From Triadica sebifera (Eukaryota; Streptophyta; Magnoliopsida; Malpighiales; Euphorbiaceae): a stretch of DNA of 64,000 nucleotides. This document shows positions 1-11,331 of this stretch, piece by piece. The translations under genes and the position numbers were made by a program. The stretch covers positions 22,701,001 to 22,765,000 of the forward strand of contig CM042905.1 in assembly GCA_023653625.1 (NCBI GenBank), given 5' to 3'. A model generated the notes under the pieces. That model had not been told where the DNA came from and searched no databases. It saw only the letters and a program-made list of their open reading frames with translations. How positions within the stretch are numbered: the stretch's first letter is position 1; the number at the start of each line of letters is the position of its first letter.

Positions 1-750
1 TATTTGAAAATTTTTAAAAATTTCATAATACATTTTTATCATTATAAGAAACTTTTAATTAGTTTAAACTAATTAAATTCAGTCATTATACAATCTAAAT
101 CGTTAAAAACTTAACTAGCTAACTAATTGCTCAAACATTGTCTAAATTGAGTTATACGTGAACTAGGATTCTCTACAAACTTAAACATGCATTTAATTTG
201 ACTTTAACATGCAGTTGACATCAAAATAACATTATAAATATCTTATAAACATAAAATTAAGATTATGGTCATGAATTTACATCACATTAAATCAAACAAT
301 ACAAAACAATCTCATCACATGGTAAGGTTTGTAGCCCTAGTTGGTGTTTTGTTTATTCTAAGATCAAAAACGATTTTTCTATCAATTAAATGGACATCCA
401 GAAGTTAAAACACATTCTAAATGTGTCATAAATATATTTTAATAATAAAATTAGCAAACCAAATTCGAACGTCCCTAAAAGGAACTTAATTGGCAACACT
501 TGGTTTTATAAACCCTAAAATTTCAACAATATGTTAAATTTCAAATTTCTTGTTTAAATCCAATTTAAATCATTCCATTATTATCAAAAACATCCATTAC
601 CACCATATTAACATGTCATTGAATGAAAAATAAAATTTAAGACTAAACACAATTAAATTTGTTTTTAACGAAATGAGAGAATCCAAGTTGTCCCTTTTCA
701 ATTAACCTCATTAATACTTCAATTAAATATAAAATTAATTTACATAAGGT
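1..750 (-). other. AT-rich DNA, probable untranslated leader of copia Y-1
   Basis: No coding sequence was recognised on either strand; this stretch is AT-rich with short reading frames only. Its position, directly downstream (minus strand) of a primer-binding site and LTR end at 751-765, makes it the expected place for the leader of the minus-strand copia element Y-1. That assignment rests on position, not on a recognised gag start. Confidence 0.35.
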
Positions 751-764
751 GGCTTTGATACCAC
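751..764 (-). other. Primer-binding site of copia Y-1
   Basis: On the minus strand this reads GTGGTATCAAAGCC directly after the LTR terminus ...CCCAACA. It resembles the plant consensus TGGTATCAGAGC, complementary to the 3' end of initiator Met-tRNA, with one mismatch. It fixes the element as minus strand with its 5' LTR to the right. Confidence 0.75.
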
Positions 765-986
765 TGTTGGGTTTTGAACATGCATATCATACATGTGGCT
801 GTGAAAATTTAAAATTCAATTAAAAAAATATATATGGAATGCCTTATGTAAATGAAAATTGGATTGAACCATTCAATGGGAGAAATTGATTACATTTGTT
901 TGCAACTCTTGATCTTCCAAGTTGTAAATTTTTCCTTCTTTATTCGGTTGTAGAAAACTACAACAATCCAAATCTAGGATTGCCTT
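765..986 (-). mobile_element. Copia Y-1 5' LTR, left piece (3' end of the LTR)
   Basis: Reverse-complemented, this ends in CAAAACCCAACA and shares a block (ATCCTAG..TGGATTGTTGT..) with the 3' LTR of Y-3 near 59450-59490. The LTR is interrupted at 987 by SIRE-2 and resumes at 19287. Together the two pieces total about 1.55 kb, close to the 1483 bp of the complete Y-3 LTR. Confidence 0.75.
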
Positions 987-1039
987 TGTTACCCAGATAA
1001 TGAACCAAGAAGGGGGGTTGAATTGGATATTAAAAATTT
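987..1039 (-). mobile_element. SIRE-2 3' LTR, terminal 53-bp piece
   Basis: The sequence starts TGTTACCCAGATAATGAACC and matches the start (as displayed) of the SIRE-2 5' LTR at 18119, not the adjacent SIRE-1 LTR. It is cut after 53 bp by SIRE-1; the other surviving piece of this LTR is at 11993-12153. About 1 kb of the LTR between the two pieces is missing, so this was not a simple insertion. Confidence 0.75.
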
Positions 1040-2275
1040 TGTTGCCCAGATATTAGACCAAAAAGGGGGGTTGAATTAGAGTTTCAAAAAATTAAACTTT
1101 AAAGTGCAGAAATAAATAATTAATTCTAAGAGGGATAGAGAAAATCTGACACAAAGATTTATAGAGGTTCGGGTGTTAACAAACCCTACTCCTCTCCCCA
1201 ATCGCAATTGGGAGTTTCACTACAATGGCTCACACCTAACCCAGAAATCCCTTGTGTTTTAATGGCTCACACAATAACCAATTCCTTGTGTTTTACAGGC
1301 TCACACAAACAACCTTCACTTTGTGTTTTTATAGGATCACACAAACAACCTTCACTTTGTGTTTTAACAGGCTCACACAAACAACTTTTTAATTTGTGTT
1401 TTGGAGGCTCACACAACTAACCCTTACAAGTGTTCTACTCTTAACCCAGAAATACCCAAAGCTCACTTGAGTAAAGATTACAGAGAGAACCAATCACAAA
1501 TCTTAATTGCTCAAATATGAAGAGCAAAAAGATTTTTACAGAGAATAGATTTTGTTCTCAAAGTATGAAATTACAAATAGCTTGTAATCAGAATTAAATT
1601 CGAAGTATATGTTATTCTTTTGTTATTCTCTTCATTCTCTTGCTCTTAATGCATAAATGACTTCCATTTATACTCCCATGGCTGAATATAGCCGTTGGGG
1701 TGCATTAAATACGAAACTAGCCATTGTACCAACCAAAAAATCACGCCTGGCATTTTTCTCTTTCATTGTTCACGGGTGTGACTAAGCTTGTCACGGGAGT
1801 GACATTTCTTCCCAAGTCGTGACTGAAGTGGTGACCTTGGTCGTGAAGCTCTCTGGAATGTTTTGACATATAGAGTCACGGGCGTGACAAGCTTCCTAGC
1901 TGTGATCCAAGTGGTGACTCTGGTCGTGAAGCTCTTTGGATGAAATTGCATGAATCTTCACGGGGGTGACACCTTTATTCACGGGGGTGACTGAAATGCC
2001 CACTTCACGGTTTGTTTTTCCTTCATGGCCGTGAACTTCAAAATTTGGTTTTGGTAACGGTTAGCTTCTTTCACGGGAGTGACTCATAGAGTCACGGCAG
2101 TGAACATGCTACTTCTTGAAATTTGTCTTTCAAGGATTATTCTTCCAATTCTCCATTCTTGCAAATTTAATCCATGTCCTGTATAATATACTTACAAAAA
2201 CAAGTATGTTAAATACAATATTGCTATTTTATTTGTTATCATCAAAATGACGGAAATACCCCTCATGGTTTAACA
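1040..2275 (-). mobile_element. SIRE-1 3' LTR (Sirevirus, copia)
   Basis: 1236 bp from TGTTGCCCAG to TTTAACA, nearly identical to 10056-11331, but lacking about 60 bp near 1219 that the other copy keeps. On the minus strand it holds, in order, an array of palindromic TCACG..CGTGA motifs (about 1780-2100), a TATA-like AGTATAAAT (complement of 1666-1674) and a 40-bp-period minisatellite (1250-1415). The right edge abuts a polypurine tract, which identifies it as the 3' LTR of a minus-strand element. The two LTRs differ by substitutions and indels, so the insertion is not very recent. Confidence 0.92.
1250..1415 (-). repeat. Minisatellite inside the SIRE-1 3' LTR
   Basis: About five imperfect units of roughly 40 bp, built around GGCTCACACAAACAACC and TTTGTGTTTT. 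The same array is present in every Sirevirus LTR here, downstream of the LTR TATA box in transcription direction, so it would lie in the transcribed R/U5 part. Confidence 0.8.
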
Positions 2276-2292
2276 ATCTCCCCCTTTTTGAT
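2276..2292 (-). other. Polypurine tract of SIRE-1
   Basis: On the minus strand this reads ATCAAAAAGGGGGAGAT and directly precedes the 3' LTR, where it would prime plus-strand DNA synthesis. Two further GGGGGAGA tracts lie upstream, near 2328-2340 and 2818-2828. Confidence 0.85.
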
Positions 2293-3016
2293 GGTGACAA
2301 ATAATCTAGCAATATGTGATTTTGAGAAGTCTCCCCCTCAAAATATACTTAGGATAAAAAGTTTATAATGTGCAAGAATAGTAAATAATGATGTAGCATT
2401 GAAATAAACTTACTAGATTTTAAGTATATGCAAGTTATATGAGAAGTATATCCAATATATACCATAATTCCTTTTTAAGACATGAAGTATATGTAAGGTA
2501 TATTTAAGGTAAATCATGGCATATTTATATTTGTAACTTGCTTTAAGGTATACGCAAAGTATACTTAAGTATACTTAAGGTATATCTAAAGTATATAAAG
2601 CTCAATTTCTCAATTTTATACTTTGCATATGAATTCTTGAATCAAAGTTCAAAGTTTCTAATCCCTTTTATTCTATGTCAATTCATAATCCAATTTTAAT
2701 TTTTGATTCAAAATTCATCTACCTTAATATATATTGCTAGTTTGCTAGTTTCTTCTAATGTTGCTAGTTTGATACCATTTTCCCTATCATATATTGCCTA
2801 TCATATATTGCTAGTTTTCTCCCCCTTTTGTCATCAATCAAAAAGGATATGAAGATTGAAGTAAACAAAAGCAAATATATATAGCATAAAGGAAAGGATA
2901 CAAACAAAGTTAAAATATTCAGAAAGGAAATTTAAAAATTTCCTACACACAAGCAAACATAAAAATAACAAACAAGCAAAAAACAATCAAATTTAGGCTA
3001 CACTCTAGCCTAACTC
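2293..3016 (-). other. SIRE-1 3' untranslated region
   Basis: Noncoding DNA between the extra ORF and the 3' LTR. It contains repeated GTATATGCAAAGTATA-type motifs (about 2420-2600) and two polypurine tracts besides the LTR-proximal one. The stretch 2276-2933 is repeated, co-linear and almost identical, at 11332-11989. Confidence 0.75.
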
Positions 3017-4149
3017 CTAGCCAGACATCCTATCACGAAGCCTAGCCACTTCAGCCTCAAGGTTGTCCATCCGAGATTCCATGAAGTCTTTGAGGTTCTC
3101 CAACCTCTCGTCCATCGAAGTCTGTAGCTGCTCAAAATGTGGTGCCAAGAGGTCGTCCATCTGTTGCGCTAAGGTCGGTGTGGAAGCCAAAGACTGTCCG
3201 ATATCCTGCTCGGCTGCTGGAGGTGCTTCCTCAACCTGAGCCCTCTTCTTCTGCTGGACTCCCTGGAGGCCTGCTTTAAAATCCTCCGTGTCATTATCTC
3301 CCCAGATGATCTCCCCAGCAATGTTAGTGAAGTGGTAGAAGATATCGTTCTGGAAAACGATTCTGACAGCCGCTCCCATCTTGATGAACGACTCAACATC
3401 CAAGCAATCTCGAGGATGTGCAGGGATGATGTTGAAGTGATGTGCATATGGGTGACATATGCCCCAATCAAAATATCTCCAGTGGGCTTGGTGGCAATGG
3501 AGAGAAGATGGTTAGCAAACCATCTGGAAAGTGCCACTGTGACTCCTCTACGAGCCATCTCAAGGAGGAAGAGTTCTGACTTCCTGATTGTCCCATTACT
3601 TTCTCCCCTAGCAAATATGCTATAGGTTAGGAACCTATGCAAATACCTGTGCACTGGGGCCCTGAGATGTGTGCTCTTTGTCTTCTTGACATACCAGCTA
3701 CAATTATAGCCAAAATGTGACCAGGCTAGAGGGGCAGAGAATTCTACCTCAGTATCATTCAGGATGCCATCAGATGGTAGGCTGAACAATTCCCCAAATG
3801 TGATGGCACTGAGGGTGTTGGGATTGTTGCAAAGTTGGAATTTCACCTCTCCAGTAGGTGAAACCTGCAATGTGCTGAGGAATTCCAGTGTTGGCTCCCT
3901 CAAGGTCGGCTGATGAATTTCAACAAAATCTTTGAGATGACAGGCTTGTAGTTACTCTGTCATAGCCGTCTCAAGCCCGAGACTTTGGACTATCTGCCAT
4001 TCGAAGGATCTTGATGACAAAAGAGGTCTCTTCTTCAAAGTTCCATACCGAGGATGACAATTCTCCGGAATGCGGTTCATGAGGTAATCTGCATACCTCT
4101 TAGAAGCATGGGACTTCTTTCTCTTTCCCTTGGATGAAGCAGACTCTAT
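3017..4149 (-). pseudogene. SIRE-1 extra ORF downstream of pol (broken)
   Basis: Same family as the ORFs at 52349-53512 and 12751-13909. Pieces seen: an N-terminal basic stretch (SSKGKRKKSHA), a central alpha-helical domain containing FEW, a second conserved block (KSELFLLEMARRG, RWFANHLLSIATKP), and a C-terminal charged heptad region (MDERLENLKDFMES) likely to form a coiled coil. Breaks: the start codon is ATA where SIRE-3 has ATG, one stop lies near 3952, and a deletion/frameshift near 3440 moves the C-terminal third into another frame. The family resembles proteins annotated as 'putative plant transposon protein'; its role is unknown. Its place after pol is where some Sireviruses carry an envelope-like ORF, but no signal peptide or membrane anchor is visible. 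Confidence 0.75.
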
Positions 4150-4985
4150 TTTTGAAGAAATTGGTTGAAGATGAAATTGGAAAGATTTGGACAAAAAACT
4201 TAAGGAAAACCCTAGAAATGTATGATTTCTGATGAAGATTCGAACTTTTGGTGGTATTTATAGGAAAAGTTTAAGTCTTTGGGGTCGGAATCTTCAATGT
4301 CTCAATGAATGAGAGTAAATGAGAGCGGTTTTGGGAGATGGAGAGTTGAAATGAAGATTGTAACCGGTTGTTCTCTTATATATTCGATACATTCATAGGC
4401 GTGATGTACGTGTTCACGGGCGTGAATGGTCGTGTTCACGGTTTGCTGAAGGAGTGCTCCACCCGTGAATGAAGGTGTGAATAAGTTCACGGGAGTGATC
4501 TTTGAATGTCACGGGCGTGAATGATCATCGGTCATGGGGGTGAATAAATGGTCATGGGCGTGAACTGTTGAATTTCACCACTTATGCCCGTGAAGCAAGC
4601 CGTGACTCAAGGCGTGAAAGCTTCTGTGAGTTTTGGGGTGTAATTGTTCACAGGAGTGAAAATTCGTCACGGCCGTGAAAGTCTCTTTTCACGGGAGTGA
4701 CTCAAGCCGTGAAAATAAATTTTCATCACTTGAAGCCATGAACCATGTCGTGAACCAAGTCGTGAACGACACTGCCTCTTTGGGCCATTTAAGTCATGGG
4801 CATGAACATATGTCACGAGCGTGACTCCCTTAAATTTTCATCAAGTTAAAATTAAGTCCTAAAACAAGACTAAATCATTTCAACAAAGATTCTACTCCTT
4901 AAAACATGAATTCTCATCAAAATTTCTATCTTATAACTTGTGATATGATTTAAGATCAACAATTAAAATTTCATATTTTTGGAAA
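4150..4985 (-). promoter_or_regulatory. SIRE-1 palindrome array and TATA-like boxes upstream of the extra ORF
   Basis: No coding sequence. On the minus strand a dense array of TCACG..CGTGA palindromes (about 4400-4815) is followed by two TATA-like sequences, at 4376-4385 (ATATATAAGA) and 4255-4262 (TATAAATA), then the extra ORF. The arrangement matches the U3-TATA layout of the LTR and is conserved in SIRE-3 (51680-52240). An internal promoter is an inference. Confidence 0.5.
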
Positions 4986-7900
4986 TCAAAAGGTTAAACC
5001 ATCAATCATACCAAGCTCTCTTCTAATGAAATTAAATCTTTCCTCATTTAGAGACTTAGTGAAAATATCTGCTAATTGATTTTCTGTGCTTATGAATTCT
5101 AATGCAACATCTCCATATTGAACATGATCTCTAATAAAGTGGTATCTTATGTCAATATGCTTACTTCTTGAGTGTTGAATAGGATTCTTTGAAAGATTTA
5201 TAGCACTTGTGTTGTCACATTTTATAGGTATATGGTTCATCTCATGACCATAGTCCTTAAGTTGTTGTTTCATCCAAAGAATTTGTGTACAACAACATCC
5301 AACTTCTACATATTCAGCTTCAGCAGTTGAGAGAGCAACTGAAACTTGTTTCTTGCTAAACCAAGAAACTAAGCATTCTCCAATGAAGTGACAAGTACCT
5401 GAAGTACTTTTCCTATCCAAAAGTCTACCAGCATAGTCTGCATTTGAATATCCTATAATATAAAAAGATGAATTCCTAGGATACCATAAACCTAGATGCA
5501 ATGATCCATGTAAATATCTTAAAATTCTTTTTACTGCATTCAAATGAGATTCTTTAGGACATGATTGAACACAAGCAAACACTATACTTAATATCGGTTC
5601 TAGAAGTAGTAAGATATAAAAGTGATCCGATCATACCTCTATAAAGCTTTTCATTAATGCTCTTACCCTTTTCATCTTTGTCCAATTTTGTTGATGTGCT
5701 CATAGGAGTCTTGGCATTTTTGCATCCTTCCATACCAAATTTCTTAATTAAATCTTTGGCATATTTGGATTGGTTGATGAATATGCCCTCATTGCTTTGG
5801 TTTATTTGTAGAACAAGGAAATACTTAAGTTCTCCCATCATGCTCATTTCAAATTCCCTAGTCATGCACTTAGCAAATTCTTAACAAAGCAACTCATTAG
5901 TAGAGCCAAATATTATATCATCAACATAAATTTGAACAATCAGTATATCATGCTAATGCTTTTTCATGAATAGTGTAGTGTCAACATTTTCCTTTGTAAA
6001 GCTATTTTCTAATAAAAAAGAACTTAGCCTCTCATACCAAGCTATAGGAGCCTGTTTTAAACCATACAAAGCTTTTGAAAGTTTAAAAACATGATTTGGA
6101 AAATCATAGCTTTCAAAATCTGGTGGTTGTTCTACATACACTTCTTCATCTATATAACCATTTAGAAATGCACTTTTCACATCCATTTGAAAAAGTTTGA
6201 AATTCATGTGACATGCATATGCTAAAAGTATTTTTATGGCTTATAATCTAGCTACAGGTGCATATGTTTCATCATAATCTATGCCTTCTTCCTGATTATA
6301 TCCTTTTGCAACTAGTCTAGCCTTATTCCTGGTTATTAACCCTTCTTCATCTAATTTGTTTCTAAATACCCATTTGCTACCTACGATTTGATGATCCTTG
6401 GGTCTAAGTGCTAGTTTCCATACCTTATTTCTCTCAAATTGGTTGAGTTCCTCTTGCATGGAAATTACCCAACTTTCATCATTAAGAGCCTCATCAATAT
6501 TTTTAGGCTCAATTCGTGAAATAAAAGCAATGTCAGTGACTACGTGCTTGAAATGAGATCTAGTACTTACTCCCCTTGATAGATCACCAATTATATGCTC
6601 TTTTAGATGATCTTTCGTCATTCTCCATTCTTTTGAAAGTTCTTGATCAATATGTTCTTGATTTTGAGGTAGTGTGTCATTTTGCAGTAAATTTTCTTGA
6701 TCATTTTCTTCTTTCCCATTTCCAATATCAAGTTTTTCCATATTACCTACAACATCATCAAGAACACTACCTTTCACAAGATCAAGTCTACTAGATTCAT
6801 TAAGAACAACATGCATGGATTCTTCAACCGTTAATAATCTTTTATTAAATACTCTATATGCTTTGCTGGTTGTAGAGTATCCTAAAAGGATACCTTCATC
6901 AGATTTAGAGGCAAATTTTCCAAGATTGTCCTTGATGTTCAATATAAAATACTTGCATCCAAATACTCTAAAGTATGATATCAAGGGCTTTCTTCCATTC
7001 CATAGCTCAAATGAGGTTTTGTTTAAAAGAGGTCTTTTGAAAACTCGATTTGAAATATAACATGCAGTATTTGTGGCTTCTGCCCAAAAATAAGTTGGTA
7101 ATTCATATTCATTAAGCATTGTTCTAGCCATTTCAATTAAAGTTTGATTTTTCCTTTCAACTACCCCATTTTGTTGAGGTGTCCTAGGAGATGAGAAATT
7201 ATGTGAAATTTCATGTTCAGGACAAAAGCTTTCAAAGTTTTCATTTTCAAATTCTTTCCCATTATCACTTCTTATTTTAGAAATGTAGTACTCTTTTTCA
7301 TTTTGAACTCTTTTAGCAAAGTTTTTGAAGTTTTCAAAAGCATCACTCTTTTGAGCTAAGAAAATTACCCAAGTAAATCTAGAGTAATCATCTACGATGA
7401 CAAATGCATAATGTTTTCCTCCTAATCTAGCAATTCTAGTAGGTCCAAACAAGTCTAAATGCAGGAGTTGAAGAGGTTTTGAAGTACTTACTATGTTTTT
7501 GGCTTTGAAAGATGACTTATGTTTCTTTCCTCTCTGACAAGGATCACATGTCTTGCCTTTTTCATATTTAACTCTTGGCAATCCTTTTACTAGCTCTCTT
7601 GTGTTGAGACTTTGTATTAAGTCCATGTTAGCAGGACCAAGTCTTCTATGCCACAACCAAGATTCATCACTAGTAGTCATAAGACACTTACAGGAATGGT
7701 TAGATAGTTCATGTAAGTTTATTATGTATGTATTGATATCTCCATTTCCTTTAAATATTTCTTGACCATCAATAGAGATTACAAGACATTCATTTGAAGT
7801 AAAGATTACTTTGTTTCCTTTATCACATAATTGACTTACACTCAACAAGTTATGTTTTAAGCCATCAACAAGTAAGACATCCTTAATAAAAGTAGTACCA

Positions 7901-8061
7901 TTAACACCAATAGAACCAATGCCAATTACCTTACCCTTTGCATTGTTTCCAAAGGTAACTTTACCTCCATCAATACTTTTGATTTCATTGAAAAGTTCTT
8001 TGTCTCCTGTCATATGTCTTGAGCATCCACTATCTACTAGCCAAGCATTTTTGTTTATTGT
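4986..8061 (-). pseudogene. SIRE-1 pol (protease, integrase, RT, RNase H), broken
   Basis: Order on the minus strand: protease motif LVDSGCSRHMTGD (about 8010-8045); GAG-pre-integrase zinc region; integrase core with HLDLFGP, IRSDNGKEF and VVERKN as the DDE residues; reverse transcriptase (KARLVAKGYNQEEGIDYDE, YGLKQAP, then YVDD); RNase H (AEAEYVEVG, CDNTSAINLSKNP). Breaks: in-frame stops near 6241, 5953 and 5885, and an 8-bp deletion near 5565 that shifts frame before RNase H. The zinc-finger histidine in WHRRLGH is proline (GPAN), so the pre-integrase finger is also damaged. Gag and pol are separated by several stops between 8131 and 8061. By comparison with SIRE-3, single substitutions produced the three in-frame stops. 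This copy cannot make a working polyprotein. Confidence 0.9.
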
Positions 8062-8130
8062 GGACTTGAGGCATACCTATAGAATCACAAATCAAGTATG
8101 ATTTTTAGGTACCCAAATGAGTTTGGGTCC

Positions 8131-9996
8131 TTATGGGTTAGCACATGAAGGTTCCCAATGAGCCTTCCTTATCCAACAATGTTTATTTATGTGACCGATT
8201 TTCATACAGTAATTACATTGTTTCGGTCTAAACTTGCTTTTTGGACTTACAATATATTTGAATGCCATAATTCTATTAGACTGATTTTGAGAACAATGGC
8301 ATGCACAATCATGATTAATTTGCATTTTTCTAGATGCTTGCTTCTTATACATAAAGGCATGATTATTCTTTTTCTGTATAGAAGGTTTAACATTCTTATT
8401 TCTTGGTGCAGTTCTAACAGGTGTGGAGATGTGAGATTCTTTAGATTTAACAAATATAGTTTTGTGAGAAGATGATGATGTGTCCTTAAATCCTAGACCA
8501 TGTCTAATTAAGGGTAATCTTTGAGACACAATGAGAGTATCTAAGGTCTCTTTACCTTTGTGAAATTTAGAAATGGAATTTCTAAGTTCCTCAACTTCAT
8601 TTTTCAAAGTATTATTTTCTTTTAACAATAAGGCTGTTGAGGGTCTTGATGAATATTCATCTAATGACTTTTGAAGAGATTCATTAGCTGATTTAAGTTT
8701 TATGTTCTCTTTTTCTAAACCATCTATCTTATTTTTCAAATTAGAGATATTATTTCTATAGGTACTAAATCTAGTTCTATATTTCTCTAATTCTATATTT
8801 AATTCTTCTATTAGGCTTTGCTCATCATCATCATCATCATCACTATCACTATTACTATCATTATCACTACTATCATTATTTAAAGAGTATGAGTGTAGTG
8901 ATCTTACTTTGTCCGAGACGTGATCCTCAATAGCCATGAAGCATAGGTTGACCTTTTCACTTTCATTATCATCTTTTTCACTTGAAGAGCTTTCGTCATC
9001 CCATGTGGCTTTGTGACCTTTCCCCCCATTGTCTCTTTGGTATTTGCTCTTATGCTTCTTGAGCCTCGGACATTCTGGTTTGATATGTCCTCTCTTTCCA
9101 CATTCATAGCATTTTACCTCTTCCTTACTTCTTTGTGTATCATTAGGAGTTTGTTTGAGGTTTCTTTGCTTGAATTTTTTGGAGTTGCTCATTTTCTTCT
9201 CAATGATTCTTTTTAATCTTCTTGAAAGCATAGCAATGTCCTCATTTTCATCATCACTTGTTTTTTTATCATCTTCACTATCTTCTTGAGATTTTGAAGT
9301 AGAGGCTTTGAGTGCTAAGGGCTTTCTTTTCTCTGGCTCTGCTTCAAGCTCTCTATCTCTCTTCACTGCCATCTCATGTGTGAGAAGTTTGCCAATCAGC
9401 ACATCAGTATTCATGATGCTCATATCTTCATTTGCTTCTTCTATGCCAGCAACTCTTGAACCATAGTCTTTAAGAGGAAGACTTCTCAGGATTTTATTAT
9501 TTACATCTTCCAAACTCATATGCTTCCCAAGTTTCCTCATTCCATTTATAATGGATAGAAGACGGTTGGTCATGTCAGTGATTGACTCATTGGATTTCAT
9601 CTTGAAGAGTTCATATTCAGAGGTTAGAAGTTGAATCTTTTTGGATTTGACTTGCTTAGTTCCCTCATGATAGTTCTCCAATGTCTTCCACATGCTATAT
9701 GTTGTTGAGCAGTATTGTATTCTCCCACATTCTTTAATAGATAATGAGCTTGATAGGATTGTCATTGCCTTCTTATTTTTGAAATTTGCTCTTCTTTGAG
9801 GCTCTGTCCAATCATCTCTTGATAGAATTTCTTCTTCACCATCAGCTCCTCTTCTGGTTGGTGTCCATTCTTTTCATACACTATCCCAGACTTCAATGCT
9901 TTCACTATCCAAGTATGTCTCCATCCTAAACTTCCAATGAGCATAATTTGCTCCATCAAAGTAAGGTTTGAGACTTTGGAATCCTTCACTGGCCAT
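8131..9996 (-). pseudogene. SIRE-1 gag, one in-frame stop
   Basis: Starts at ATG GCC (9996; product MASEGFQSLKPYFDG), the same start as SIRE-2 and SIRE-3. A single TGA interrupts it near 9890; after that it is open to 8131, about 620 residues in all. Domains: UBN2/copia-type gag (ITDMTNRLLSIINGMRKLGK, MTHEMAVKRDRE), an acidic stretch, a first zinc knuckle CYECGKRGHIKPEC (CX2CX4HX4C), a run of Asp (DDDDDD) followed by a long coiled-coil region, and a second knuckle-like CNYCMKIGHINKHC near the C terminus. Long gags with a coiled coil are typical of Sireviruses. Gag would form the virus-like particle and bind the RNA. Confidence 0.88.
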
Positions 9997-10041
9997 ATCT
10001 TACTCTTTATTGGTGCTTTTTAGGCTTCGATGCTAGACAAG

Positions 10042-10055
10042 GCTCTGATACTAAT
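10042..10055 (-). other. Primer-binding site of SIRE-1
   Basis: Minus strand AATTAGTATCAGAGC, one mismatch in the TGGTATCAGAGC core, immediately after the 5' LTR end TGGGCAACA. This is the usual plant initiator Met-tRNA site. Confidence 0.85.
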
Positions 10056-11331
10056 TGTTGCCCATATATTAGACCAAGAAGGGGGGTTGAATTGGAGTTT
10101 CAAAAAATTAAACTTTAAAGTGCGGAAATAAATAATTAATTCTAGGAGGCATAGAGAAAATCTGACAAAAAGATTTATAGAGGTTCGGGTGTTAACAAAC
10201 CCTACTCCTCTCCCCAATCGCAATTGGGAGTTTCACTAACATAATAAGTGTTACAATGGAGTTTTGCAAGCCCACTCCCAACTATGGTGTTTCTCACAAT
10301 GGCTCACACCTAACCCAGAAATCCCTTGTGTTTTAATGGCTCACACAATAACCAATTCCTTGTGTTTTACAGGCTCACACAAACAACCTTCACTTTGTGT
10401 TTTTACAGGATCACACAAACAACCTTCACTTTGTGTTTTAACAGACTCACACAAACAACCTTTTAATTTGTGTTTTGGAGGCTCACACAACTAACCCTTA
10501 CAAGTGTTCTACTCTTAACCCAGAAATACCCAAAGCTCACTTGAGTAAAGATTACAGAGAGAACCACTCACAAATCTTAATTGCTCAAATATGAAGAGCA
10601 AAAAGATTTTTACAGAGAATAGATTTTGTTCTCAAAGTATGAAAGTACAAATAGCTTGTAATCAAAATTAAATTCGAAGTATATGCTATTCTTTTGTTAT
10701 TCTATTCATTCTCTTGTTTTTAATGCATAAATGACTTCCATTTATACTCTCATGGCTGAATATAGCCGTTGGGGTGCATTAAATACGAAACTAGCCGTTG
10801 TACTAACCAAAAAATCGCGCCTGACATTTTTCTCTTTCATTATTCACGGGCGTGACTGTGCTTGTCACGGGAGTAACATTTCTTCCCAAGCCGTGACTGA
10901 AGTAGTGACCTTGGTCGTGAAGCTCTCTGGAATGTTTTGACATATAGAGTCACGGGCGTGACATATTCATTCACGGGCATGACAAGCTTCCCAGCTGTAA
11001 TCCAAGTGGTGACTCTGATCGGAAAGCTCTCTGGATGAAATTGCATGAATCTTCACGGGGGTGACACCTTTATTCACAGGGGTGACTGAAATGCCCACTT
11101 CAGGGTTTGGTAACGGTTAGCTTCTTTCACGGGAGTGACTCATAGAGTCACGGCAGTGAACATGCTACTTCTTGAAATTTGTCTTTCAAGGATTATTCTT
11201 CCAATTCTCCATTCTTGCAAATTTAATCCATGTCCTGTATAATATACTTACAAAAACAAGTATGTTAAATACAATAATGCTATTTTATTTGTTATCATCA
11301 AAATGACGGAAATACCCCTCAAGGTGTAACA
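10056..11331 (-). mobile_element. SIRE-1 5' LTR (Sirevirus, copia)
   Basis: 1276 bp from TGTTGCCC to GTGTAACA, flanked on the left by the primer-binding site. It carries the TCACG..CGTGA palindrome array (about 10840-11160), a TATA-like box (complement of 10740-10748) and the 40-bp minisatellite (about 10310-10495). Unusually, the right edge is not flanking DNA but another polypurine tract and internal sequence, so this LTR also serves as the 3' LTR of a truncated tandem copy. Confidence 0.92.

Noticed and set aside
982..986. Target-site duplication of SIRE-2 (GCCTT with ACCTC at 19287-19291)
   Set aside because: Only three of five bases agree, so it is not claimed, although both LTR termini are well placed.
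1208..1420. 70-codon plus-strand frame with repeated GSHKQPSLCV, and its copy at 10264-10494
   Set aside because: It is the antisense reading of the LTR minisatellite; unit length and composition keep it open. It lies on the non-transcribed strand of the element.
3332..3625. Plus-strand frame opposite the SIRE-1 extra ORF (also 52873-53058 and 13244-13450 in the other copies)
   Set aside because: Shadow of the real minus-strand (or plus-strand) ORF; no independent family match.
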